DNA from: Amycolatopsis mediterranei
GTDB lineage: Bacteria > Actinomycetota > Actinomycetes > Mycobacteriales > Pseudonocardiaceae
Direction of reading: 5' to 3'
Assembly: GCF_026017845.1 (NCBI RefSeq)
Contig: NZ_CP100416.1
Location: 2,705,592-2,769,591, forward strand
Length of the DNA stretch: 64,000 bases
Shown: piece after piece, positions 7,419-14,428 of the stretch
Layout: each line of letters begins with the position of its first letter
Position numbering within the stretch: position 1 is the stretch's first letter
Position numbers and translations under genes: made by a program
Notes under the pieces: model-generated
The model's input: the letters and a program-made list of their open reading frames with translations, nothing else
Database searches by the model: none
What the model was told of the DNA's origin: nothing

Positions 7419-7931
7419 TCAGACCTGGGCGCCGGTGCTGGGGTCGGCGCCGGGCGGCGGACCCTGCCGGACGCGGAGCAGCAGCAGCGCGATCGCCGTC
7501 GCGAGCGCGAGGATGCCCAGGGGCGTCGCCACCGTCGGGCCGACGCCGATCACGCCGGGCAGGATCAGCAGGAACAGCCCGGCCAGGAACAGCAGCAGGA
7601 TGAGGAAGGCCCCCATCTTCGGCCGGGGCAGCGGCGGCGGCTCCGGCGGGACGTAGTGCTCGTCGTCGTCCGCCGGGTCGTCGGAGAACATCGTCGTGTC
7701 CCACGACGTGCCCCCGGACCGCCAGCCGGGGTCCGGGGCCTCCACAGCGGGCGGGTCGGCGGGCCGCTCGGGCGTCCTGCGCGACTCCGGCTCCGCGCCG
7801 GCGGTACCGACGGTGTCCGGAGTGTCCGCGGTGTCCTCTTCGGGGAGGCCGAACCCGCCGGCCCGCAGGTCGGCGACGATCTCGGCGAACGTCGCGTCGA
7901 CGTCCTCCGGCCCGTCCTTCCCCCGGCTCAT
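7419..7931 (-). CDS. Conserved membrane protein with acidic cytoplasmic N-terminus
   Basis: A 170-residue protein. Residues 1-100 are acidic and proline-rich without clear structure; residues about 107-152 hold two membrane segments (AFLILLLFLAGLFLLILPGVIGV and TPLGILALATAIALLLLRV) joined by a short turn; a short polar tail follows. I know no function for it. Its ATG overlaps the stop of the hydrolase upstream (ATGA at 7928-7931), so the two are translated together. Confidence 0.7.
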   Translation of the reverse strand: MSRGKDGPEDVDATFAEIVADLRAGGFGLPEEDTADTPDTVGTAGAEPESRRTPERPADPPAVEAPDPGWRSGGTSWDTTMFSDDPADDDEHYVPPEPPPLPRPKMGAFLILLLFLAGLFLLILPGVIGVGPTVATPLGILALATAIALLLLRVRQGPPPGADPSTGAQV

Positions 7932-8695
7932 GCGGTCTCCTCCGGCTGGGCAGCGTGCGCCTTCGCGAACTCGACGCTACGCGTGAAAATCACCTCGGCG
8001 TCGTTGTCCTGCGTCGCCACGTGGTAGCTGTTCTCCAGCACGACCTCGGTGACGTCGGTGCTCGAGACGCCGTCGAGCACCAGCTGCGAGTTCACCGGCT
8101 CGACGACGTGGTCGACCGACGAGTGCAGCAGCAGCACCGGCTGCGTCACCTTCGCCAGGTCGGCGCGCACGACCGCCCACAGCTTCGCGAGGCTCGCCGC
8201 CGCGCGCACCGGCGTCCGCGGGTAGGCCAGCTCCGTCTCGCCCGGCTTCTTGATGTCGTTCGCGATCGCCGGCACCGACGGCACGATCCGGCCCAGCACC
8301 GGCAGCAGCCGCGTGTCCCACTTCAGCCGCGTCACCGACGGGTTGACCAGGACGATCCCGGCGATCCGGTCGCCGAACTCCTCGGCCAGGCGCAGCGTGA
8401 GCGTGCCGCCCATCGAGAGGCCGCCGACGAACACGGTCTTGCACGTCGCCAGCAGCGCGAGCAGGGCTTCGCGCACGGCGCCGTACCAGTCCTCCCACGT
8501 CGTGCGGTTGAGGTCCGGCCAGCGGGTGCCGTGGCCCGGCAGCAGCGGGCAGCGCACCGTGAACCCGGCCCCGGCCAGGTGGTCACCCCAGGCCCGCATG
8601 CTCGCCGGGGTACCGGTGAACCCGTGGCAGAGCAGGAACCCGGTTTCGGCCGAACCGGTGTGGCCGAACGGTTCCGCGCCGGCGAGCACGCCCAT
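7928..8695 (-). CDS. Alpha/beta hydrolase (carboxylesterase / monoacylglycerol lipase type)
   Basis: A 255-residue alpha/beta hydrolase. The oxyanion segment is LLCHGFTGTPASMRAWG, the nucleophile elbow is GGLSMGG, the acid is in LLHSSVDHVV and the catalytic His in ENSYHVATQDND. The layout is that of bacterial Est30/monoglyceride-lipase enzymes that cleave short or medium acyl esters. The frame is open 15 codons further upstream, but GGAAGG seven bases before the ATG at 8695 decides the start. It is coupled to the membrane protein downstream through an ATGA overlap. The acyltransferase gene starts about 300 bases away on the other strand. Confidence 0.85.
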   Translation of the reverse strand: MGVLAGAEPFGHTGSAETGFLLCHGFTGTPASMRAWGDHLAGAGFTVRCPLLPGHGTRWPDLNRTTWEDWYGAVREALLALLATCKTVFVGGLSMGGTLTLRLAEEFGDRIAGIVLVNPSVTRLKWDTRLLPVLGRIVPSVPAIANDIKKPGETELAYPRTPVRAAASLAKLWAVVRADLAKVTQPVLLLHSSVDHVVEPVNSQLVLDGVSSTDVTEVVLENSYHVATQDNDAEVIFTRSVEFAKAHAAQPEETA

Positions 8696-8875
8696 GCGAT
8701 CGCCTTCCGTGTGAGCGGGGCAGTCCCTCCATGCTCTCACGCCCGGCGGACCTTGTGGGGTTCCGCCCGGGCCCCGAATTCGCTGTGAGATCGATCGCTG
8801 CCGAAGCGGTAACCGGGTGGTCTGCGTTGTGCGGCGGCCGCCGGTGTTCGTAGGCTGTTCGTCTCGGGTGAACAG

Positions 8876-8965
8876 TGAACCTTATTCTGGTCAGGTCGGC
8901 GCCACGGACCGCAAGCTGCCTGCCTGCGGTGACTTTCGCGCCGGCCGACGGCTGAATAAGGTTCA
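8876..8965. promoter_or_regulatory. Widely spaced 12-bp inverted repeat, possible operator pair
   Basis: TGAACCTTATTC (8876-8887) and its exact complement GAATAAGGTTCA (8954-8965) are 66 bases apart in the 304-base gap between the hydrolase and the acyltransferase. Each copy is itself an imperfect dyad, TGAA-N5-TTCA. A third copy, TGAATAAGATTCA, lies upstream of gabD2 at 28474. The second copy ends 34 bases before the acyltransferase start, a good place for a repressor. The rest of the gap shows no gene. Confidence 0.55.
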
Positions 8966-8999
8966 TCGGCTGCGGCTGCGATGGAGGACTGAGGCACCG

Positions 9000-9761
9000 G
9001 TGCTGTACTGGCTCATGAAGTGGGTATTCATCGGACCGCTGCTCAAGACGCTGTGGCCGACCAAGGTCGTCGGCGCGGAAAACATCCCCGAGACGGGCGG
9101 CGCGATCCTGGCCGGCAACCACCTGGCGGTCGCCGACTCGTTCTTCATGCCGCTGCGCGTCAAGCGCAAGGTGACCTTCCCGGCGAAGTCGGAGTACTTC
9201 ACCGAGCCCGGCTTCAAGGGCACGCTCAAGAAGTGGTTCTTCACCGGCGTCGGCCAGTTCCCGATCGACCGCTCCGGCGGCAACGCCGCCCAGGCCGCGC
9301 TCGACACGGCGATCCGCCTGGTGCGCGAGGGGCACCTCCTGGGCATCTACCCGGAGGGCACCCGCTCCCCGGACGGACGGCTCTACAAGGGCAAGACGGG
9401 CGTGGCGCGGATCGCCCTGGAGTCCGGCGGCGTCGTGGTCCCGGTGGCGATGGTCGGCACGGACAAGGTCAACCCGATCGGCTCGAAGATGTGGTGGCCG
9501 CGGCGTCTCGAGGTCCGGTTCGGCAAGCCCCTGGACTTCTCGCGGTACGAAGGGCTCTCGGGTGACCGCTTCATCGAGCGGTCGATCACCGACGAGATCA
9601 TGTACGCGCTGATGGAGCTTTCGGGCCAGGAGTACGTCGACATCTACGCGGCGAAGGCCAAGGAGCTGCTGGCGGCGGAAGCGGCCGGGGTGAAGCCCGC
9701 GGTGCCGTCCCAGCCCGGCGCGCGCGACGCGGCCCGGGTGCCGGATTCCAAGGTCGGCTGA
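9000..9761 (+). CDS. 1-acyl-sn-glycerol-3-phosphate acyltransferase (PlsC family)
   Basis: A 253-residue lysophospholipid acyltransferase with the catalytic NHLAVAD (NHX4D) near residue 40, FPIDRSGGNA, and the substrate-binding YPEGTRSPDG. It should transfer an acyl chain to lysophosphatidic acid or a related acceptor at the inner membrane face. The open frame runs upstream to 8817, but the residues before VLYWLMKW are unrelated to the family, and a GGAGG/GAGG cluster at 8983-8994 supports the GTG at 9000. Its position before an Rv2179c-like exoribonuclease repeats the mycobacterial order (Rv2182c region). Confidence 0.87.
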   Translation: MLYWLMKWVFIGPLLKTLWPTKVVGAENIPETGGAILAGNHLAVADSFFMPLRVKRKVTFPAKSEYFTEPGFKGTLKKWFFTGVGQFPIDRSGGNAAQAALDTAIRLVREGHLLGIYPEGTRSPDGRLYKGKTGVARIALESGGVVVPVAMVGTDKVNPIGSKMWWPRRLEVRFGKPLDFSRYEGLSGDRFIERSITDEIMYALMELSGQEYVDIYAAKAKELLAAEAAGVKPAVPSQPGARDAARVPDSKVG

Positions 9762-9825
9762 GCCACCACTACTCCCCACCACCACCCTCAACGGAGGCGC
9801 TTCGCGCCGCTGCTACCTTCCCGAA

Positions 9826-10314
9826 GTGCGTTTTTTCTACGACACCGAGTTCATCGAAGACGGCGTGACCATCGATTTGGTGTCGATCGGGGTGGTGGAC
9901 GAGCAGGGCCGCGAGTTCTACGCGGTCTCGACGGAGTTCGACCCTTCGAAGGCGGGGCCGTGGGTCCGGGACAACGTCCTGGACAAGCTGCCCTCACCGG
10001 CCGACCGGGCGTGGCGGAGCAGGGAGAAGATCCGCAACGACCTGCTGGAGTTCTTCGGCAAGCCGCCGGGCGGGATCGAGCTGTGGGCCTGGTTCGCCGC
10101 CTACGACCACGTGGCGCTGGCCCAGCTGTGGGGCCCGATGCCGGCGTTGCCGCGGCAGCTGCCGAGGTTCACCCGCGATCTGCGCCAGCGGTGGGAGGAC
10201 GCCGGGAAGCCGAAGCTGCCCGCCGCGCCGACCGACCAGCACGACGCGCTGGCGGACGCGAAGCACAACTTGGCCCGGTGGGAAGTCATCGAGAACTACT
10301 TCCCGCGCCGCTGA
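9826..10314 (+). CDS. 3'-5' exoribonuclease, Rv2179c (DEDD) family
   Basis: A 162-residue protein matching the atypical DEDDh exoribonuclease family represented by Rv2179c, which degrades 3' overhangs of RNA. It shows the first acidic motif FYDTEFIEDG, the ELWAWFAAYDHVAL segment carrying the second acidic residue, and the C-terminal QHDALADAKHNLARWEVI containing the last Asp and His. The GTG start lies six bases after TACCTT (9814-9819) with no ribosome site, so the message is probably leaderless. It is followed by palindrome copy B and converges on the DAHP synthase gene. Confidence 0.85.
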   Translation: MRFFYDTEFIEDGVTIDLVSIGVVDEQGREFYAVSTEFDPSKAGPWVRDNVLDKLPSPADRAWRSREKIRNDLLEFFGKPPGGIELWAWFAAYDHVALAQLWGPMPALPRQLPRFTRDLRQRWEDAGKPKLPAAPTDQHDALADAKHNLARWEVIENYFPRR

Positions 10315-10334
10315 CCCGCCCGGCTCCGCTCCGC

Positions 10335-10393
10335 GATGCAGTGAATGACTCATTCCTGTCGTCCGACGACAGGAATGAGTCATTCACTGCATC
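10335..10393. repeat. Interspersed palindrome, family 1, copy B (perfect 59-bp palindrome)
   Basis: Every base pairs around the single central base at 10364, giving 29-bp arms. The core GTGAATGACTCATTCCTG is shared with copies A and C. It lies between two convergent genes, 21 bases after the exoribonuclease stop, where it could terminate transcription from both sides. Confidence 0.95.
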
Positions 10394-10415
10394 TCAGCCC
10401 GGCGCCCGGCCGGAA

Positions 10416-10438
10416 TTGTCGGGGGTCCCCGGTAACGT
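10416..10438 (+). promoter_or_regulatory. PafBC-type promoter candidate facing the 3' end of aroF
   Basis: TTGTCGGGG, eight bases, TAACGT; one mismatch to TGTCRGTG-N8-TANNNT. As at 4987 the -10 box sits inside a small inverted repeat (CCCCGGT/ACCGGGG) and a family 1 palindrome lies about 20 bases upstream. There is no plus-strand gene downstream; a transcript would run antisense into aroF. Confidence 0.45.
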
Positions 10439-10470
10439 AAAAACCGGGGGACCCCCAGGCCGGGGACCTC

Positions 10471-11553
10471 TCAGCGGCGCGCCCGCACCGCCGAGGCGAG
10501 CTCGTCCAGCAGCGGCGCGGTGTCGTCCCAGGCCAGGCACGCGTCCGTGATCGACTGCCCGTAGGTCAGCTCCGAGGCGTGCCCCAGCGAAAGCTCCTGC
10601 CGCCCACCGGCCAGGAAGCTCTCCATCATCAGCCCGGAAATCCCGCGCTCGCCCGCCGCGATCCGCGCAGCCAGCTCGGACACCACCGCGCCCTGCCGCA
10701 CGTGGTCCTTGCCGCTGTTCCCGTGCGAAGCGTCGATGATCACCCGCTCCGGCAGGCCCGCCTTCGCCAGCCGGGCCAGGGTGTCGGCGACAGTGAGCGA
10801 GTCGTAGTTCGGGCCGGTGTTGTGGCCGCGCAGGATCACGTGGCAGTCCGGGTTGCCGGACGTCGTCAGCAGCGCCGCCAGGCCGTCGGTGTTGATGCCC
10901 GGGAACACGTGGCTGGCCGCCGCCGCGCGGGTGGCGTCGATCGCCACCTGGACGTCGCCCTCGGTGGAGTTCTTGATGCCCACCGGCATCGACAGCGCGC
11001 TGCACAGCTGGCGGTGGACCTGGCTGGCCGCCGTGCGGGCACCGATCGAACCCCACGTCACGATGTCCGCGATGAACTGCGGCGTGATCGGGTCGAGGAA
11101 CTCGCAGCCGACCGGCAACCCCAGCTCGGACACGTCGAGCAGCAGCTTGCGCGCCATCCGCAGGCCCTTGTTGACGGAGAACGTGCCGTCGAGGTCCGGG
11201 TCGTTGATCAGGCCCTTCCAGCCCAGCGTGGTGCGCGGCTTCTCGAAGTACACGCGCATCACGACGTGCAGCTCGCCGCGCAGCTCCTCGGCCTTCGCCG
11301 CCAGCCGGCGGGCGTAGTCGAGGGCGGCTTCGGGGTCATGCACCGAGCACGGGCCGACCACGACGAGCAGCCGGTCGTCGCGGCCTTCGAGGATGTCGAC
11401 CGTCTCGGCGCGGCCGTGGCGCACCACCTTCGCGACCGCGGCGTCGACCGGATGGTCTTCGCGCAGCAGTGCGGGCGAAATGAGCGGACTGATCGACGTG
11501 GTGCGGGCGGCGTCGAGGTCACCGATGGTGGCCGGTCCGGCGGAGAGCGTCAT
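10471..11553 (-). CDS. aroF: 3-deoxy-7-phosphoheptulonate (DAHP) synthase, class I
   Basis: A 360-residue protein that matches the AroF/AroG/AroH class over its whole length: LLVVVGPCSVHDPEAALDYARRL, MRVYFEKPRTTLGWKGLINDPDLDGTF (metal and PEP binding), GARTAASQVHRQL, and the C-terminal GLMMESFLAGGRQ...YGQSITDACLAWDDT. It condenses phosphoenolpyruvate and erythrose 4-phosphate, the first step of the shikimate pathway. A GGAAGG site lies eight to nine bases before the ATG. Upstream on the same strand is a short aromatic-rich leader ORF and a hairpin, so expression is probably controlled by attenuation. Mycobacteria carry a class II enzyme at the equivalent position. Which aromatic amino acid inhibits it cannot be read with confidence. 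Confidence 0.93.
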   Translation of the reverse strand: MTLSAGPATIGDLDAARTTSISPLISPALLREDHPVDAAVAKVVRHGRAETVDILEGRDDRLLVVVGPCSVHDPEAALDYARRLAAKAEELRGELHVVMRVYFEKPRTTLGWKGLINDPDLDGTFSVNKGLRMARKLLLDVSELGLPVGCEFLDPITPQFIADIVTWGSIGARTAASQVHRQLCSALSMPVGIKNSTEGDVQVAIDATRAAAASHVFPGINTDGLAALLTTSGNPDCHVILRGHNTGPNYDSLTVADTLARLAKAGLPERVIIDASHGNSGKDHVRQGAVVSELAARIAAGERGISGLMMESFLAGGRQELSLGHASELTYGQSITDACLAWDDTAPLLDELASAVRARR

Positions 11554-11599
11554 GGCGGGGGTGTTCCTTCCTGGTGGACACCGACCCGCGGGGACTCGC

Positions 11600-11624
11600 C
11601 GAGCCGGTTTCGAAATCCGGCTCG
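11600..11624 (-). promoter_or_regulatory. Hairpin between the leader peptide and aroF
   Basis: CGAGCCGG and CCGGCTCG enclose a nine-base loop that is itself self-complementary (TTTCGAAA). It starts 10 bases after the leader stop codon on the minus strand and ends about 46 bases before the aroF start. It is placed to be the element switched by ribosome stalling; no T tract follows it. Confidence 0.6.
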
Positions 11625-11634
11625 GGGGTGGGAG

Positions 11635-11700
11635 TCAGCGCAGGTTCACGCCGCCGTGCCCACCCGGGGCCGGCTTCGTAAACCAGAAATAGCGCTGCAT
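11635..11700 (-). CDS. Aromatic-rich leader peptide for aroF attenuation
   Basis: A 21-codon ORF starting MQRYFWFTKPAP and ending 81 bases before aroF on the same strand. Residues 4-7 are Tyr-Phe-Trp-Phe, all three aromatic amino acids in a row, and two of these codons (TAT, TTT) are ones this GC-rich genome uses rarely. That is the layout of a ribosome-mediated attenuator that senses charged aromatic tRNA; a comparable leader upstream of aroF has been described in Corynebacterium glutamicum. There is no ribosome site, but TACGTT ends seven bases before the ATG, so the leader is probably translated from a leaderless message. A hairpin follows at 11600-11624. Confidence 0.75.
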   Translation of the reverse strand: MQRYFWFTKPAPGGHGGVNLR

Positions 11701-11836
11701 GCGCGTCAACGTAGCACAGCCGTCACCGGGACCGATCCGGCAGGTGGTACGGCCTGCACCGATCAAGACGAGAGCCGCTACGCTGACGTCTGACGAAATG
11801 TGACTGTCATCTCCCGAGAACAGACGGAGGCTTCTC

Positions 11837-12862
11837 ATGCGTGTCGGTGTGCTGACCGGCGGCGGCGACTGCCCGGGGCTCAACGCGGTGATCCGCGCGG
11901 TGGTGCGCAAGGGCATCGAGGTGCACGGCTGGGACTTCGTGGGCTTCCGCAACGGCTGGAACGGCCCGCTGACCGGCGACAGCCGCCCGCTGGGCCTGAA
12001 CGACGTCGAGGACATCCTCACCCGCGGCGGCACCATCCTGCGGTCCTCGCGCACCAACCCCTACAAGGTCGAGGGCGGCGTCGACAAGATCAAGCAGGTC
12101 CTCGCCGATCAAGGCGTCGACGCGCTGATCGCGATCGGCGGCGAGGACACCCTCGGCGTCGCGAAGCGGCTGACCGACGACGGCATCGGCGTCGTGGGCG
12201 TGCCCAAGACGATCGACAACGACCTGGGCGCGACCGACTACACCTTCGGCTTCGACACCGCGGTCTCCATCGCGACCGAGGCGATCGACCGGCTGCACAC
12301 CACGGCCGAGTCGCACCACCGCGCGCTCGTCGTCGAGGTCATGGGCCGGCACGCCGGCTGGATCGCGCTGCACTCCGGCCTCGCCGGCGGCGCCAGCGTC
12401 ATCCTGGTGCCGGAGCGGCACTTCAACGTCGACCAGGTCGTCTCCTGGGTCGAGCGCCGCTTCGAGAAGGAGTTCGCGCCGATCATCGTCGTCGCCGAGG
12501 GCGCACTGCCCGAGGGTGGCGAGGAGAAGCTGCTGACCGGCGAGAAGGACGCCTTCGGGCACGTCCGCCTCGGCGGCATCGGCACCTGGCTGGCCGACGA
12601 GATCGCCCACCGCACCGGCAAGGAGTCCCGCGCGGTCGTGCTGGGCCACGTCCAGCGCGGCGGCACCCCGACGGCCTACGACCGCGTCCTGGCCACCCGC
12701 TTCGGCCTCAACGCGGTCGACGCGGTCGCGGACGGCGACTTCGGTGTGATGGTCGCCCTCAAGGGCACGGACATCGTCCGCGTGAAGCTGTCCGAGGCGA
12801 CGGCCGAGCTGAAGACGGTCCCGGTCGAGCGCTACCAGGAAGCCGAAGTCTTCTTCGGCTGA
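11837..12862 (+). CDS. 6-phosphofructokinase, probably pyrophosphate-dependent
   Basis: A 341-residue member of the PFKA family, with GVLTGGGDCPGLNAVIR at the N-terminus, the catalytic PKTIDNDL and the substrate-binding EVMGRHAGW. The phosphoryl donor is set by residues 104 and 124 (E. coli numbering), which coincide with the numbering here. Residue 104 is Asp (GGEDTLG) and residue 124 is Lys, the pair found in PPi-dependent enzymes such as that of Amycolatopsis methanolica, whereas ATP enzymes have Gly at 104. It interconverts fructose 6-phosphate and fructose 1,6-bisphosphate, reversibly if PPi-driven. CGGAGG six bases upstream supports the ATG. Confidence 0.92.
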   Translation: MRVGVLTGGGDCPGLNAVIRAVVRKGIEVHGWDFVGFRNGWNGPLTGDSRPLGLNDVEDILTRGGTILRSSRTNPYKVEGGVDKIKQVLADQGVDALIAIGGEDTLGVAKRLTDDGIGVVGVPKTIDNDLGATDYTFGFDTAVSIATEAIDRLHTTAESHHRALVVEVMGRHAGWIALHSGLAGGASVILVPERHFNVDQVVSWVERRFEKEFAPIIVVAEGALPEGGEEKLLTGEKDAFGHVRLGGIGTWLADEIAHRTGKESRAVVLGHVQRGGTPTAYDRVLATRFGLNAVDAVADGDFGVMVALKGTDIVRVKLSEATAELKTVPVERYQEAEVFFG

Positions 12863-12871
12863 GTTCCCCGT

Positions 12872-12908
12872 CGATGGGCCGCTCCGGGATGCCCGGAGCG
12901 GCCCATCG
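12872..12908. terminator. Bidirectional terminator hairpin
   Basis: A perfect 17-bp stem (CGATGGGCCGCTCCGGG and its complement) with a three-base loop fills the gap between the convergent phosphofructokinase and CU044_5270-family genes. There is no T tract, which is common for actinobacterial hairpin terminators. Confidence 0.85.
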
Positions 12909-12913
12909 CGCGT

Positions 12914-13786
12914 TCAGGGCCGTTGGCGCACCGCGTCGACGATGCCCTGGCTAACCACCGCACCGGTCGTCCCGGAGCCCAGGTAGGCGAAGGTCACCGG
13001 GTCGAACAGGAACTCGTCCTGGTTGCCGATCCCGTGCTCGGTCGTGCGGTGCCAGGTGATGCCGAGGACGGCCCGGCCGGTGGCGTCCTTCGCGTCGGTG
13101 CGGGCGACCAGCCCGGGCACCTTCGCCACCGCCTCGTAGAGCGCGGCCCGCACCGCCGGGCGCAGGTACCCACCGGCCAGCGTGACGGCTTCGTCGCCGA
13201 GGTCCTGCAGCGTGTCGCCTTCGCCGTAGGTGCTCTTGTGCAGGTACGCGAGCATGGCGTCGGCGTCCGTGGGCAGGTCCGCGGGGGCGGCGGGGTGCGG
13301 CACGCACCGGTTCGTCACCGTCCGGCCGTGGCTCTCCTGCTGGACGCGTTTCCCGTCGCGGCAGCCCGCCACCTCGGCTTCGTGGCCGAAAAGGAACGCC
13401 AGCCCGTCGTGCGTTCCGTCCACCGACGCCCACGTTTCGTTCTCCCGGCCGTCCGCGAGCCGGGTCCGGGAGTAGACGAACTGGTCCGGCCGCGGGGTGA
13501 CGTCCGGCAGGGCGCGCGCCTTCGCGGCCGCGGCGAGCAGGATGCGCACCGGTTCGGGCTCGGCGGGACCCGGCGAGACCGCCGTGTCGGCCGGTGTGAG
13601 GACGACGACGGCGGTGACGGCCGCGGCGAGCCCGGCGGTGGCGACCGAGCCCCACACCCAGCGGCGGCGAGCAGGGCGTCGCGCGGTCGCCGCCGCGATC
13701 AGCTCGGCCCGGTTCCGGGCCAGGTCGCCGGCCGCCGGGAGCCCGGCCGGTCCGGCGAAGTCGCGAAGCAGCTGCATCTCATCCAT
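12914..13786 (-). CDS. CU044_5270 family membrane protein, partner of the ECF sigma factor
   Basis: A 290-residue protein with a cytoplasmic N-terminal part of about 45 residues, one membrane segment (WGSVATAGLAAAVTAVVVLTPA) and an extracytoplasmic domain containing QFVYSRTR and WASVDGTHDG, the pattern of the CU044_5270 family. These proteins are regularly encoded directly after ECF sigma factors and are thought to work with them, possibly as anti-sigma or sensor partners; that role is inferred from gene order. Its start overlaps the sigma gene by eight bases, so the two are translationally coupled. Two Cys residues (GCRDGK and NRCVPH) could form a disulfide outside the cell. Confidence 0.82.
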   Translation of the reverse strand: MDEMQLLRDFAGPAGLPAAGDLARNRAELIAAATARRPARRRWVWGSVATAGLAAAVTAVVVLTPADTAVSPGPAEPEPVRILLAAAAKARALPDVTPRPDQFVYSRTRLADGRENETWASVDGTHDGLAFLFGHEAEVAGCRDGKRVQQESHGRTVTNRCVPHPAAPADLPTDADAMLAYLHKSTYGEGDTLQDLGDEAVTLAGGYLRPAVRAALYEAVAKVPGLVARTDAKDATGRAVLGITWHRTTEHGIGNQDEFLFDPVTFAYLGSGTTGAVVSQGIVDAVRQRP

Positions 13787-14363
13787 GGTTCGAGACCTCC
13801 TCGGCGGGCGCGTGCCCCAGTTCCGCGCGGACCTTCCTGCGGGCCCGGTTCAAGCGCGACCGGACGGTGCCGACCGGGATCCCCAGTGCGGCCGCGACCT
13901 CCTCGTAGGCCAGCCCCTCCCAGGCGATCAGCAGCAGGACGTCGCGGTCCCGCCGGGCCAGCCCGGCCAGGGCGCCGGCCAGCCGTCCGGTCATCGCCTG
14001 CGCCGTCACCCGCTCGGCGACCCGGTCCGCGTGACACACCTGGTGGGCGGGCGGGCCGAGGGCGGCGCGCAGCCGGTACTCGCGTGCTTCGACGCGACGG
14101 CGCTGGCCGGCGAGGTTCGTGGCGATGCCGTAGAGCCACGGCCGCGCGCTCGGGAACGCCGGGTCGTAGCGGGCGCGCCCGCCGAACGCGATCAGGAACG
14201 TCTCGCCCAGCACGTCGTCGGCGACCTGGGCACCCAGCCGCCGGGCGAGGTAGCGATGGATGTGCGGGGCGTGGCGGTCGAAGACCACCGCGAACCGCTC
14301 GGGGTGCCGGAGCGACGCGGTGATGACGTCCGCGTCGTCGCCGGCTTCACCTGGTGAACTCAT
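13779..14363 (-). CDS. ECF-type RNA polymerase sigma factor
   Basis: A 194-residue sigma-70 family protein of the extracytoplasmic-function group. Region 2 is FAVVFDRHAPHIHRYLARRLG...DDVLGETFLIAF with RPWLYGIATNLAGQRRR, and region 4 is LARRDRDVLLLIAWEGLAYEEVAAALGIPVGTVRSRLNRARRKV. Region 3 and a C-terminal extension are absent. It directs RNA polymerase to a small set of promoters, probably controlled by the overlapping membrane protein gene. The ATG at 14363 is the only suitable start. The signal sensed is unknown. Confidence 0.9.
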   Translation of the reverse strand: MSSPGEAGDDADVITASLRHPERFAVVFDRHAPHIHRYLARRLGAQVADDVLGETFLIAFGGRARYDPAFPSARPWLYGIATNLAGQRRRVEAREYRLRAALGPPAHQVCHADRVAERVTAQAMTGRLAGALAGLARRDRDVLLLIAWEGLAYEEVAAALGIPVGTVRSRLNRARRKVRAELGHAPAEEVSNHG

Positions 14364-14428
14364 GAACCGCCTGCCTGTCGTGAGGCCATCTGCCGGGTTG
14401 TTGGCAGAACGGGCGATCCGGGTTCACG

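Noticed and set aside
8817..8999. Longer start for the PlsC-like gene
   Set aside because: The extra residues do not resemble the family, and the segment carries the operator-like repeats.
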